Source of the DNA: Ancistrus triradiatus
Taxonomy: Eukaryota > Chordata > Actinopteri > Siluriformes > Loricariidae
Length of the DNA stretch: 64,000 bases
Direction of reading: 5' to 3'
Assembly: GCA_025084515.1 (NCBI GenBank)
Contig: JAJAGP010003224.1
Span: 1-64,000 of the forward strand
In this document: piece by piece, positions 21,961-33,424 of the stretch
How the letters are laid out: every line of letters begins with the position of its first letter
Numbering within the stretch: position 1 is the stretch's first letter
Notes under the pieces: model-generated
What the model was told of the DNA's origin: nothing
What the model saw: only the letters and a program-made list of their open reading frames with translations
Databases searched by the model: none
Program-made: the position numbers and the translations under genes

Positions 21961-24478
21961 CCTGGTAATCTAGACAGGATACTCTGATTTATTCTTGTAC
22001 CTCTCATGGGGATGTTTTGATGACTCTATTGGGAACACCAAACTTTCAGTGAGATAGCTCTCTGGATCACTGAAGCACCCTTCACCAAGGAAAGGTCTTG
22101 ACCCTTGAAGGTACATGGTGTGTGAAATTTCTTCAAAGGTAAAACATTTTTCAAGTTTATTCTTGTTCATGGAATAAGTGCTGCAGATTCCAGTAAAATG
22201 AATGTATTTCTGAAAATACACTGGTGTAACTACAGCTTAAAGCACAGATGTAATTTTGCTTTACAATATGTACAAACTTACTGGCTGGCTATTTAGAGAG
22301 CAATTGCAGTTGGAAAAGTAATGTATTGTTATTATGCAGCGAGTATGCTGTGGTACCTGTTGACCCGCTTTACTGGACTATTATGAGTTGTTTTCTTATT
22401 CTGTCAATAGCCTGCTGCCCTAGCGTGTGGCTAATTTGCTTTCTCTGGGTTGAGAAGACGACAGGCAGAAATGAGAAATACTCATACTCCAATTGAATTT
22501 TTTTTAATATGAACACCTTTCAGACCAATGGACTGTTTCAACAAGCTAAAAAGCATCCTCTTTCTCATGATGAAAGGAATGGTGAGCACCAGTGTGGGGC
22601 TGTAGCGTTTTGCTACAAATACTAAACAGGCACAGTGCGTGTGGTACAAAAAGAATGCCTGACGGTAGCTGTATAAAAATGATCAATATTGAGTATTAAA
22701 ACTTTTCTGGGCCCCTCTACAGCCCTGTACCCAGAATCATTACCCACTAACAAAACCACGTTATCTTGCATAATGCTTATTAATTCTTATGCAATCAAGT
22801 TATCTGTTATGGTGTGTTACATTAACGTTCATCAATGATACCATAGGTTTTCTGCTAAAACCCACAAAACCAAACCCTCCGCTGCGAATTACAGGGACTT
22901 GAACCCCAACGCAAGGTTTCCCAAAACCAAGTATAATATCAAGTATAGTCTAGTGAAATAAATTTTATACATTTTTAATGTTACTACTACATTTTGTTCA
23001 TAAATAAACTATGGAAAGAAACATTGTCTATCATGTTTGTACTTCTCAGATTTGTTTGTAGATTTTATTCCAGTATATTTGAATGGGTTGTAGAACATAA
23101 AAGTAAGATAATGAAAAATTAGACTTTTTTCAGGAAGTAATGAGCAAAGTAATCCCATTACAGTTCATGAGTAATCAATAATGGAATACTTTTTTTTTTG
23201 TAAGCACTATGTACATGGTACATCACCTGCTGGTTGTCCAGCCCTTTTCAAGAAAGCTGTTGTTAGGAAGGCAGAATAATTCCCTTTATCTAAGCCATGT
23301 GTATGTGTTTATTTCAAAATCAATGTCAGAGAGCGAGATGTTTTGAGTAAAATTTATAGTGACTAGTCAAAACATGAGCATACATTTTGCCATTATAAGT
23401 GTATTATATTAGATATGTATGGACAGTGCTGAAAAATCTAGCACACAGAATCATAACATTGATAAATACCAGAATAAACACACAGCTACTTCATTCACTG
23501 AGGCAGGGCTATATAGAGGAAACCTGCATATGAAATTAATCTTTATTAATCTCACCTGTGGGATTTTGTGTTGGTGTATTGACTGCATGTCACAATTGCA
23601 AACTACAGACCTCAGTTTTAAAAAAGGAACACCATTCTGACAAATGAACTGGAAAGACCAAGTACAAGCATGCATTGCAGTAATCTCCAAAACCCAGAAT
23701 GAGACTATGAGTCAAGCCGCTTCTTGCATTGGCCAGAAAGTACCACATCTAACTTCACCTTAAACTTCACTGAAGCCTCCTTTTAAATGGGAACTCTCAG
23801 TTTTGAGAATGAACAGACATGCCCTGCTAAATACATCCTGATACCTGTCCGCTGCCAAAAACAATCAGTAACATTTCCACATTTCAGGAAAGCCAGCTGT
23901 TCTGGCATTTGTGTTAAAGCTGTCAGTACAGAGCCTTTGGTGGCTTTGGCGTCTACTTCAGCACTTAACACAGTGGTACGATAGTGTAAAGTGAACCAGG
24001 GGCTGATGTCACTGCGTTGTAATCACAAAAGCCTCTCAATCTAAGTAGTTGGCAAGAGATGAAGCTACTGAATTCAAATCTCTGAACAACCTCCAGACAA
24101 TTTTCAGCCGGTCTCTGGACAACATCAAACCAAACAAATGCTCAGTTCTGACTCTCATGTAACCTAGATCTGCACTCTGTTGTCTCTGGATCCACATGCA
24201 TGTGATGTAAGCCTTTTACTTTCCCCTATATAGTTAAACTCAATAAACATGATGTATAAATTGGAAAGATGGTTCTGATTATATGGAATTTTTCAAGTTT
24301 TCTGGTTTTGCATCATCACAACAATAAAGATTCCCATGTTTAAAACTTTCTAGCAAAATTGCTAGAAAATGGCAAAGTTCTCAGAAATTTTTAAGATAGT
24401 GTATTAGCAGTTACCTTGTCCTGCTAGCTGCTGACCATTATGTAGTAACATGACCTAAATAAACTTGCTCTTAATATA
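21961..24478. other. 2.5 kb without recognised features
   Basis: AT-rich, mostly unique-looking DNA. Short open frames near 23.4-24.0 kb have no domain signature, no neighbouring splice motif pattern and no codon character. No transposon ends seen. Confidence 0.4.
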
Positions 24479-25951
24479 CATTGGCGCTTGAAAGTTTGTG
24501 AACCCTTTAGCATTTTCCATATTTCTGCATAAACATGACTTAAAACATCTTCAGATTTTCACACAAGCAGACAAAAAATTATACTTGGTCATTTATTTAT
24601 TGAGGTAAATTATCCAATATTACATATTAGTGAGTGGCAAAAGTATGTGAACCTTTGCTTTCAGTATCTGGTGTGACCCCCCTGTGCAGCAATAAGTGCA
24701 ACTAAACGTTTCCTGTAACTGCTGATCAGTCCTGCACACCGGCTTGGAGGAATTTTAGTCCATTCCTCCATACAGAACAGCTTCAGCTCTGGGATGTTGG
24801 TGGGTTTCCTCACATTAACTGCTCGCTTCAGGTCCTTCCACAACATTTCGATTGGATTAAGGTCAGGACTTTGACTTGGTCATTCCATAACATTAACTTT
24901 ATTCTTCTTTAACCATTCTTTGGTAGAATGACTTGTGTGCTTAGGGTCGTTGTCTTGCTGCATGACTCACCTTCTCTTGAGATTCAGTTCATGGACAGAT
25001 GTCCCTGACATTTTCCTTTAGAATTCTCTGATATAAATTCAGAATTCATTATTCCATCAATGATAGCAAGCCAATCCTGATGCAGTACATGCAGCAAAAC
25101 ACGATGCAACAAAACAGGCCCAAACAATGATACTACCACCACCACCATGTTTCACAGATGGGATAAGGTTTTTATGCAGTGTTTTCCTTTTTTCAGTCCT
25201 GCACGGAATATTTAGTTCATTCCTCTGTAACAGAACATCTTCAACTTTGGATGTTGGTGGGTTTCCTCACATTAAACTGCTCGCTTCAGGGTCCTTCCAC
25301 AACATGTAGATTGGATTAAGGTCAAGACTTTGACTTGGCCATTTGAAAACATTAACTTTATTCTTTGTGACTTGCCAACTCTAACACGCCTTGCTTCTTT
25401 GGAGTGATCTTTGCTGGTCGACCACTCCTGGGGAGGGTAACAATGGTCCTGAATTTCCTCCATTTGTACACAATCTGTCTGACTGTGAATTGGTGTAAAC
25501 TCTTGGAGTCTAAACTCTTTAGAGATGGTTTTGTAAGCTTTTCCATCCTGGTGAGCATCAGCAACTCTTTTTCTGAGGTCCTCAGAAATCTCCTTTGTTC
25601 ATGCCATGATACACTTCCACAAACGTGTTGTGAAGAGCAAACTTCTTTAAATAAAACAGGGTGTCCACTCACACCTGATTGTCATCCCATTGATTGTAAA
25701 CACCTGACTCTAATTTCACTTTCAAATTAAGTGGAAATCCTAGAGGTTCACATACTTTTGCCACTCACTAATATGTAATATTGGATCATTTTCCTCAATA
25801 AGTAAATGACCACATTTTTGTCTCATTTGTTTAACTGGGTTCTCTTTATCTACTTTTAGGACTTGTGTGAAAATCTGATGATGTTTTAGGTCATATTTAT
25901 GCAGAAATATAAAAACATTCTAAAGGGTTCACAAACTTTCAAGCACCACTG
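24479..25951 (-). mobile_element. Tc1-A copy 4, internally rearranged
   Basis: Left end CATTGGCGCTTGAAAG after TA (24477-24478); right end CAAGCACCACTG before TA (25952-25953). Length 1473 bp. The middle contains a second, partial copy of the C-terminal coding segment (about 25197-25372, repeating about 24727-24905) in place of the normal linker and first catalytic block. Confidence 0.85.
24661..25607 (-). pseudogene. Tc1-A transposase pseudogene with internal duplication
   Basis: From the start at 25607 the N-terminus reads like MAMNKGDF, then EDLRKRVADAHQDGKAYKTI and YKWRKFRTIVTLPRSGRPAK. The frame then enters the duplicated 3' segment (ALKxVLTLIQSTCCGRTLKR-like residues are its wrong-frame reading). 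Further down, GSIIVWACF-like and QQDNDPKHTS blocks occur. The frame ends with MLWKDLKRAVNVRKPTNIPE, CAGLISSYRKRLVALIAAQG and GHTRY. The second Asp and third Glu are encoded but not in one frame, and the first Asp region is missing. Confidence 0.8.
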
Positions 25952-25953
25952 TA

Positions 25954-26070
25954 TATTGACGTTCACACACCTGGACAAGAAGAACACATATGTGAGAATG
26001 CTATTAAGCCTTCAACATCATCAGACAATCCTATAATGGGGCCATCAGAAATAGGTAAGTGTCACTCTGG
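25954..26070. repeat. Flank shared with 47934-48240
   Basis: The sequence after this Tc1-A end (TTCACACACCTGGACAAGAA, then ATATGTGAGAATGCTATTAA) recurs after the Tc1-A copy at 46.7-47.9 kb with few changes. Shared DNA outside the element shows that a larger unit was duplicated. Confidence 0.7.
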
Positions 26071-26156
26071 CTGCAACTGTGGCTCCGTACAACCAGAGGT
26101 CGCGCTCACCTGAGTTCTGAACCCACACCTCTTCCATGAGGCGGCCGTGTTGGGGG

Positions 26157-26180
26157 TTCAGAAACGTTCAAGCACCACTG
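26157..26180 (-). mobile_element. Solo Tc1-A terminus
   Basis: GTTCAAGCACCACTG followed by TA at 26181-26182 matches the Tc1-A right end. No element body joins it. It is a leftover of deletion or of template switching. Confidence 0.55.
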
Positions 26181-26422
26181 TATATTTTGACATTTCTACT
26201 ACTGAATAAATCACTGAAAATATAATATTACTGAAAAAATGATGTAAATCAAGCAGTGGGGAAACCTCAAGTGCTTCTAGGCTTTCAGGTAAGACCAAAG
26301 ATTATTAGGAAACAATCTTCAATTGTATTTAAACTTTATTATATTGAATTATTAAATGTATTTTTTATTTTAAAAAAGCACACTAATACCTGTTACATTT
26401 AATCTCTCCATCAATTGCAATA

Positions 26423-26886
26423 CAGGTGCTCCCTGATTTACAATGGGGTTACGTTCCGATAAACCAATCATGCGTTGAATATATATTCATTGTATTCAAA
26501 GTTTAATATTTATTGTATAAATCATAGCCTAGCTTACCTTAAGCATGCTTAAAACACTTACAGTTGGGCAATCATTAACACAAAGCCTAGTTTATAATAA
26601 AATGCTGATTATTTCTTGTAATTTATTGAATAATAAGTTGGAAGTGAAAAATAAGACAAAAAGGGCTTTAGTCCATTGCTGGACTGAGGGTGCTACTGCT
26701 TAGCTCAGTCAGCTGTCTGCTACTTGGTTGCCAGCATCTACAGGAGTATATTATACTGCATATCGATTGCCTGGAGAAAAATCAAAATTCAAAATTCAGT
26801 TCCTGCTGAATGTGTATTTATGTGTATTATTGGATTCCCCATCGTAAACGAATCGTAAACGAAACCATGGTTCAACGTGGAGTGCT
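26423..26886. mobile_element. Candidate non-autonomous DNA transposon
   Basis: Left end CAGGTGCTCCCTGATTTACA and right end ...CATGGTTCAACGTGGAGTGCT are imperfect inverted repeats. A TA lies on each side (26421-26422, 26887-26888). Near the ends GGGTTACGTTCCGATAAACC and ATCGTAAACGAATCGTAAAC resemble a vertebrate repeat type whose ends carry CGTAAGTCGAA-like phrases. No coding region is seen, and the superfamily is not assigned. Confidence 0.5.
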
Positions 26887-26956
26887 TATTGTCGTCTTGC
26901 TGGGTTTTTTTTTTTACATATCATTTGTGAATTGACCTTGTGTTTGTGAAAGGCGC

Positions 26957-27006
26957 TTTAATAATAATAATAAAAAAATAAAATAATAATAATTATAATA
27001 ATAATA
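26957..27006. repeat. (TAA)n microsatellite
   Basis: ATAATAATAATAAAAAAATA and similar units, imperfect. The preceding AAAGGCGCTTTA resembles the end of a dispersed repeat tail. Confidence 0.8.
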
Positions 27007-27079
27007 TACATTTGTAAAAATGTGTGTAAAAAATACACACAACACGCATGTACCACAAAATTAAACAAAAGCAAAGGAT

Positions 27080-27730
27080 AGAAGACATATAATCCCAGCT
27101 ATTGGTTTAAGAGGCGAGTCTTAATGTGACATGAGAAATATTTGGTAGATTGTGACCAAGATGGCATTCTGAATGCTCTGTAGTAGAGTAATGGGACATG
27201 AAGGCAAACCAGCAAGCAAACCATTGCAGTAATCAAACGTGGAACTGACAAGAGCCTTATCTTCTGTGTAGCTGTAATATAAGACGCCACGAGACCAATC
27301 ACTCGTCCCAGTAATTTAGTGTACAGGGATAACAAGAATGGACGACAAACTGATCCCTGCGGAACTTCTATACTAATCATATGACGTGATGAAATGGAAC
27401 CTCCCTATGCTACCTGGTAGGGTCAATCTTGTAAGTATGAGAAGTACAAGCAGGCACATGGCCCCTAAGTCAGCAAGGGCAGAGTTGAGGATTCACAGTG
27501 CCAAACACAGAAGGCAGATCCAGATGTAAGTACTGAAGACATGGTGTTTTCCTTGGGTCTATGAAGTGCTTAAGTTACTGCAAAAAAGAGTCATTTCTGA
27601 GGATTTTGGACAGGAATATAAGGAGGAAAACAAGTCTGTAGCTAGACACATCAGCTGGTTTAAATAATGGCTTCTTCAGCAGAGTCTTCATCTTGAAGAG
27701 AGGGGGAACAAGGTCATATGTAATTGTGAT
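27080..27730 (-). pseudogene. L2-like LINE reverse transcriptase relic
   Basis: Minus-strand blocks in order: KTLLKKPLFKPADVSSYRLV and FLLIFLSKILR (the early RT motif LLKKPxLDPxxxxxYRPVSxL). Next is LDLPSVFGTVNP, a remnant of the AFDTVDH motif, then VPQGSVCRPFLLSLYTKLLG (RT motif VPQGSVLGPLLFSLY). Residues like FDYCNGLLAGLPSCPITLLQ come near the 3' end. The spacing is shorter than in a full RT and stops occur, so it is internally deleted. The L2/CR1-type assignment rests on these motifs. Confidence 0.65.
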
Positions 27731-27739
27731 GTGGTGCCT

Positions 27740-27883
27740 TGTACAGCCTTCTCTGAGATCAAGCCATGCCCAAAGACAAGATCAACATGTTTCGGTGGTG
27801 TCCTGGCTCCTCATTGGTGGAAGGAGCTTCCCACATCAGTCAGAATGGCCCAGCATCTCCTGCAGAAGTCTAAAGACTCACGT
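27740..27883 (+). pseudogene. Possible LINE C-terminal fragment
   Basis: A plus-strand reading with HWWKELPTSVRMAQHLLQKS resembles the xLWNxLPxxVRxAxSLxxFK block that ends L2-type ORF2 proteins. It is short and lies opposite in strand to the neighbouring LINE relic, so a separate fragment or chance is possible. The hAT insertion follows at once. Confidence 0.35.
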
Positions 27884-27891
27884 CTTCAAAA

Positions 27892-28923
27892 TAGGTATGC
27901 ACCAAAATGAAAATTTATAAAATTTATAACATTTAGCTTAAGGCCAAATTTTGCCACTTTCTTATCTTTTCCATGAATGAAATAGCCTAAATGTATTTTT
28001 GTTTTGCTTTATTAAGCAAAACATTTTTTATTACTGCAATTTTTTATACTAAATATAAAAAATTATACATTATATAACATTTATTTAAAAATAGTTTGTA
28101 TATGTACATATGTATAATATTTATTTGCATGACTAAGTAGAAGACAGTAAAATGATTGCACCTGTTGTTCTGTGTTTTGGTTGTTAAATATATATGTAAT
28201 TATGTAAATGTACTTTTTCTAAATTACTTTGACTCTTGCTTGTTTTAGTAAAGTAATTTATGACCAGTTACCAACTAAATGTGCTAAACCGCACATCTCG
28301 TACAGAAAGGCTTACATTGCCACTCATGTTAGTCCTCATATTAGCTTCTGTCTATATTTTGTCTGTTCCTCGTGGTTTCTCCAAAACGAAGCCTTAAGCA
28401 AAGATTAAAATTCTGTTAAATGGCAAAGACTAGAATACAGACCTGTAAAACTTTGCTAGCTTTCATGCAGACAGCGTAAACAATAGATGATGCAACCATT
28501 AACACAGCAGTCTGTCTCATTAACCAGTCTTAGCATTCCCTTGTCGGTTAGGAAGCTTTACAAAGAGAACGTATTACATAGGATGTAGGCAGCAAGGGCA
28601 CTCACTAGGTAATGAGACAGACCCGACAAACACTCGGTAAAGCGCTGTCAAGATCCCTTTTCGTTGAAGTGTTCCTAAATAAATATTCCATTAGCATTTC
28701 CTTAAAAAGAAGGTGCAAATGCAAACAAAACGCTCTCAGTGTAGAGCGCTGCATCCACACAGCCAACACATTTGCTGCATTTACAAAAAGCGCCTCACTC
28801 CATGCTGGTTGCAAATTTGAACGCGTCATCAAAAACATAATTGTTCGGGAAAAATTATTCGTTCATTTCACCAAAAGTGCTTTTTTTTTTGCCATTTTTG
28901 GACAAATATTTGGTGCATCCCTA
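27892..28923. mobile_element. Non-autonomous hAT-like element
   Basis: The left end TAGGTATGCACCAAAATG and right end ...TATTTGGTGCATCCCTA are inverted repeats of hAT type (TAGGGATGCACC). Each is bordered by an 8-bp copy of the target: CTTCAAAA at 27884-27891 and CTTCAGAT at 28924-28931, agreeing at 6 of 8. The 1.03-kb body has two open frames on opposite strands near 28.6-29.0 kb but none shows hAT transposase motifs. The plus-strand frame runs past the element end. Probably a deletion derivative moved by a related hAT enzyme. Confidence 0.7.
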
Positions 28924-29034
28924 CTTCAGATGATGACTAGAATAATGTTTCTTCTGTCAATTGCACTTTTGCTGTGCCTGCTGGTTGAATGTATTTTTGT
29001 CTACTTATCCTCACACTCTTTAGTATTTAATATA

Positions 29035-30666
29035 CACTGCTCAAAAAAATAAAGGAGACACTCAAAAAACACATCCTAGATCCGAATGAATGAAATATTC
29101 TATACTTTGTTTTATACAAAGTTGAATGTGCTGACAACAAAATCACACAAAAATAATCAATGGAAATCAAATTTATTAACCAATGGAGGCCTGGATTTGG
29201 AGTCACACACAAAATTAAAGTGGAAAAACACACTACAGGCTGATCCAACCTTGAGTTAATGTCCTTAAAACAAGTCAAAACAAGGCTCAGTATTGTGTGT
29301 GGCCTCCACGTCCCTGTATGACCTCACTACAACACCTGGGCATGCTCCTGATGAGGTGGTGGATGGTCTACTGAGGGATCTTCTCCCAGACCTGGACTAA
29401 AGCATCCGCCAACTCCTGGACAGTCTGTGGTGCAACGTGACGTTGGTGGATGGAGCGAGACATGATGTCCCAGATGTGCTCGATCGGATTCAGGTCTGGG
29501 GAACGGGTGGGCCAGTCCATAGCTTCAATGCCTTCATCTTGCAGGAACTGCTGACACACTCCAGCCCAATGAGGTCTAGCATTGTCCTGCATTAGGAGGA
29601 ACCCAGGGCCAACCACACCAGCATATGGTCTCACAAGGGGTCTGAGGATCTCATCTCGGTACCTAATGGCAGTCAGGCTACCTCTGGCGAGCACATGGAG
29701 GGCTGTGCGGCCCTCCAAAGAAATGTCACCCCACACCATGTCTTATTTCATAAACTGGAAACAGCACAAACATGATTTTAATTCCTTTTTTGATCACATG
29801 GAAAGCTGACCCACTGCCAAACTGGTCATGCTGAAGGATGTTGCAGGCAGCAGATCGCTCTCCACAGCGTCTCCAGACTCATTTGTCACATGTGTCAGTG
29901 CGAGCCTGCTTTCATCTGTGAAGATCACAGGGCGCCAGTGGCGAATTTGCCAATCCAGGTGTTCTCTGGCAAATGCCAAGCATCCTGCATGGTGTTGGGC
30001 TGTGAGCACAACCCCCATCTGTGGACGTCGGGCCCTCATACCATCCTCATGGAGTCGGTTTCTAACCGTTTGTGCAGACACATGCACATTTGTGGCCTGC
30101 TGGAGGTCATTTTGCAGGGCTCTGGCAGTGTTCCTCCTGTTCCTCCTTGCACAAAGGCGGAGGTAGCGGTCCTGCTGCTGGGTTGTTGCCCTGCTACGGC
30201 CTCCTCCATGTCTCCTGGTGTACTGGCCTGTCTCCTGGTAGTGCCTCCAGCCACTGGACACTACACTGACTGACACAGCAAACCTTCTTGCCACAGCTCG
30301 CACTGATGTGCCATCATGGATGAGCTGCACTACCTGAGCCACTTGTGTGGGTTGTAGAGTCCGTCTCATGCTACCACAAAAGTGTGAAAGCACCACCAAC
30401 ATTCAAAAATGACCAAAACATCAGCCAAAAAGCACAGGTACTGAGAAGTGGTCTGTGGTCCCCACCTGCAGAACCACTCCTTTATTGAGTGTGTCTTGCT
30501 AATTGCCAATAATTTCCACCTGTTGTCTATTCCATTTGCACAACAGCATGTGAAATTGATTGTCAATCAGTGTTGCTTCCTAAGTGGACAGTTTGATTTC
30601 ACAGAAGTTTGATTCACTTGGAGTTATATTGTGTTGTTTAAGTGTTCCCTTTATTTTTGAGCAGTG
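29035..30666 (-). mobile_element. Tc1-B copy 2, full length
   Basis: Both ends are present (CACTGCTCAAAAAAATAAAG and ...CCTTTATTTTTGAGCAGTG) with TA at 29033-29034 and 30667-30668. At 1632 bp it is the longest Tc1-B here. Compared with copy 1, there is an insert of about 65-70 bp in the transposase near 29743-29812. Confidence 0.9.
29287..30369 (-). pseudogene. Tc1-B transposase pseudogene
   Basis: The start at 30369 gives MRRTLQPTQVAQVVQLIHDG, then a helix-turn-helix (VRAVARRFAVSVSVVSSGWR). The arginine-rich linker RRHGGGRSRATTQQQDRYLR and the second helix-turn-helix ending in RNRLHEDGMRARRPQMG follow. RPVIFTDESRL holds the first Asp. A frameshift right after it breaks the frame, and the ~65-bp insert lies just before MVWGDISLEG. 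The second frame keeps LLMQDNARPH and SPDLNPIEHIWD, giving Asp and Glu with 34 residues between. It ends early at a TAG after VWEKIPQ, with the C-terminal RSMPR and GGHTQY region beyond it. All three catalytic acids remain but need at least two repairs. Confidence 0.9.
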
Positions 30667-30668
30667 TA

Positions 30669-31159
30669 TTTGACCTTGTATCAAAATAAGAACTTGCATG
30701 TCAGACACTGAGTAACACTGGTTCTGGACTGACTGGTAACACTCATAAATAAGCAGGTACTTGCATCAAGGCACTTTCAACTCTTTACACATTTTGTATA
30801 TTGCTCTGTGTAATGTAGTTTATGCTGCAATGGTTGCTGGCAGTTTTCTGAAGAAGTATGGATGATACTGGATCCAGTGGACAGATCATAAGATGATCAA
30901 CACTGTAGTAGACAGAGGGATGTGGTGTTAAGCAGTGGAACAGAAAAAAGACACCAAAAGTGATCTGGAACACGAATAGGAGCTACTGTAAGGTTGGATG
31001 TAGGCGGGGCATCCTTGTGGTAATGGTGTGTGAATCAGGTTAAATGAGCCAAGATGCTAGACGACTATGGGCATCAATAGGGAGAATGGGATCACATGAC
31101 TGCCGCCCTCCGGAAATAATTCTGGAAGATTACCAAGCTCATCAAAAAATTTGGACCTG
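30669..31159. other. No gene recognised
   Basis: Mixed unique-looking DNA between Tc1-B and the next SINE; nothing recognisable. Confidence 0.4.
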
Positions 31160-31339
31160 GAGGTTGATAGAAGGACCAGAAGGTCCCTGGTTCAAATCCC
31201 TACTCTGCTAAACTGCCACTGTTGGATCCTTGGATGCCACTATAAGGCCCTTAACCCACAACTGCTTGGACTGTAAGATTGTATAACTCATAATTCACTC
31301 TGGATAAGGGTATCTGCTAAATGACATAAATGCAAATGA
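31160..31339 (+). repeat. tRNA-derived SINE, 5' damaged
   Basis: Contains CCTGGTTCAAATCCCTACTC (box-B region), AAACTGCCACTGTTGGATCC, GGCCCTTAACCCACAACTGC and TCTGGATAAGGGTATCTGCT, then a TAAATGCAAATG tail. Box A is not readable. Same family as the copy nested at 13.5 kb. Confidence 0.75.
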
Positions 31340-31394
31340 CACCAATGATATGAAGTTTTCATGGCTTGAGCACAGTAACTTCCACTCAGTTGTC

Positions 31395-31735
31395 TTGGTT
31401 TTTGTTTGTTTATTTAGTTTATTTAATGTCACTCTTCAGCATCAAAGGCCATTCAACATCAGACACAAGTTGAGCACATCAAGACTCAAGTTTATATCGA
31501 AGCTATATTCTATATCTATACTATCTATATATATATAATATAATAGTATCTTATATATATATATACTCAGGTTGGGCCTTTAGTGTAATCAATTAACCAA
31601 TGCCATGACTGTTGGAGGAAAACCGGAGTGGCCCCAGTAAACCCACTCGGACATGAGAGGAACATGCAGACACCACACAGAACGGATCCATTTCACTCCA
31701 CCCTGGCCGCTGCTTTACCCACCGAGCCACCATTT
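31395..31735 (-). repeat. V-SINE-type repeat with TA-rich insert
   Basis: Minus-strand copy: tail TTTATTTAATGTCACTCTTC at the left, core near 31610-31670 (GGAGGAAAACCGGAGTGGCC, CAGTAAACCCACTCGG), head with GAGCCACCAT at the right. A TA-rich simple tract (about 31500-31565) has grown at the same internal place as in the 5.2-kb copy. Confidence 0.7.
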
Positions 31736-32221
31736 TTGCCACCACTTGTCTTGGTTCAACATGAGTCTTTTTTACAAAGAAATGACTGATAGAGAGAGGC
31801 CCCCCTTCCACTGTACATGCTAACTTAAGAAATACTTCTTAAATCCTTCACAACTGATTCGCTGATTATCCACCAGACTGTTGTGTTTTATGCTACATCT
31901 GGTTAATTTCTGTCGATGACGGTTTAATGAACTATTAGACATGATAGCAATCACTCTACTCACTCACGCGACTGCCCAATGGAACCTAATTTTAAAGTAA
32001 ACACAAAATCTTTCTTTGCAAATAAATTGCTAGAATGACAATAATAACAACATGATGACAGTAGTACAGCAATTGCAACCATCACTACACATCAGCAGTT
32101 AGGTCACCACGTTGCTTAGAATCAGCCACATAGTAAATAAATTGCTTTCTTCATGCTGGAGTGGCCAGGTTGCAGACATTTGTGTTGTGTGTGGTGATTT
32201 TGATTCTTACATTTTTTTCTC
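31736..32221. other. No gene recognised
   Basis: AT-rich spacer; no coding or repeat signals seen. Confidence 0.4.
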
Positions 32222-32447
32222 ACAGTTTTATTGCAGACTTTCCACATGCCAACGACATGTTAGGTTAACTGGTGTTTCTAAAGTGCACTTAGTGTGTGTC
32301 TGTGAATATGTGTGTGTGAGTGTATGTGCCCTATGATTGCCGCCTTGTCTAGGGTTGCTCCTGCCTTGCGCCCTGTGCCGTCGGCTAGGCACCGGCTTTC
32401 CTGCGACCCTGACCAGGATTAAGTGGATTAGAAAATGAATGAATTAA
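32222..32447 (+). repeat. V-SINE core-and-tail copy
   Basis: Degenerate core end (CCACATGCCAACGACATGTT, AGGTTAACTGGTG), a TGTGTG-rich middle, then GCCCTATGATTGCCGCCTTG, CTGCCTTGCGCCCTGTGCC and GACCCTGACCAGGATTAAGT, closing in GAAAATGAATGAATTAATGA. Together with 306-440 it defines the tail of this family. The head is missing. Confidence 0.7.
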
Positions 32448-33424
32448 TGATATTCATGAAGTGGTCATGTTTGTCAGTGAAGATTAATAACCTACAACTC
32501 AATACAGAATGAAAGACAGACATTAGTTAACATCCCAACATGTTGTAAAATGTTGAAAGTGAAAAATACTTGTATGAAACAGCATGAGTTACATATACTA
32601 GTTATAAATACCAATAGTATACCTGAGAAAAGCAGACCAAACGTGCTGCTTCGCCAAACACGGTCCAATGTAGAACTAACATTTCGACATGTGTGCAAAG
32701 CTTTGCATTTTATGCTGACAGACAAGTTAAAAGAAGCCAGGCTTTCATAAGCCAGAGAGCTGGGAGTCCCTACTGTAAACAACGTGCTGAGTAATACCCC
32801 TTACCTCACTCATGCATACATGTACACACTCCCTGACCTGAGTTTCCTGTGGTAACATTTCGGCAGGCAGATCCTGAGACTAAAGAACAACTACATGAGT
32901 GATGGTAACGTAAAACAAATTCTCTCAAGTGCACTTACCACGACCTTAAGTCCTTCTCAATTTACCAGCTATGTAGCACACAGACATCTCCTCCTGGCAT
33001 TGTTGGTATTCATTTGCATTTGTGGAAACTAGGCTTCACTTTTAAAATACATAATAATAATTAAGATTTGTAATAACATTCAAAAAACATTGGTAATGAT
33101 ACTCTACTTATTGAACATTTTAGACATCTCAATCAACTTTCCATGTGTTGCACAGAAATGACACTGTCCTTCCAGGAGTCATGAATGATTTCATCTTCTT
33201 TGTGGATACTAGGCTCCTGGTTATTGCACTTCTCATTTTCAAATTTTTTTATTTTATTTTACAAATATCTTTTAACACTAGCACTTTCACACTGTCAGAC
33301 CCAATTCTGTTTGTACTGATAGGTTTGCACATTTGGGCGAGAATGAAAGCTGGTTTTCAACCAAGTGGAAGACTGGCACCACCCATCTCCCACACTGCCA
33401 AGAAGCATAAGAGGAAGCGACATG
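32448..33424. other. No gene recognised
   Basis: AT-rich DNA. The plus-strand open frame that begins near 33145 has hydrophobic but featureless residues before entering the repeat region described next. Confidence 0.35.

Noticed and set aside
28612..29052. 146-codon open frame
   Set aside because: Crosses from the hAT-like element into unrelated flanking DNA; no hAT transposase motif such as the RW or hATC block.
29828..30273. Overlapping open frames on the plus strand, up to 127 codons
   Set aside because: Antisense of Tc1-B copy 2, same cause as above.
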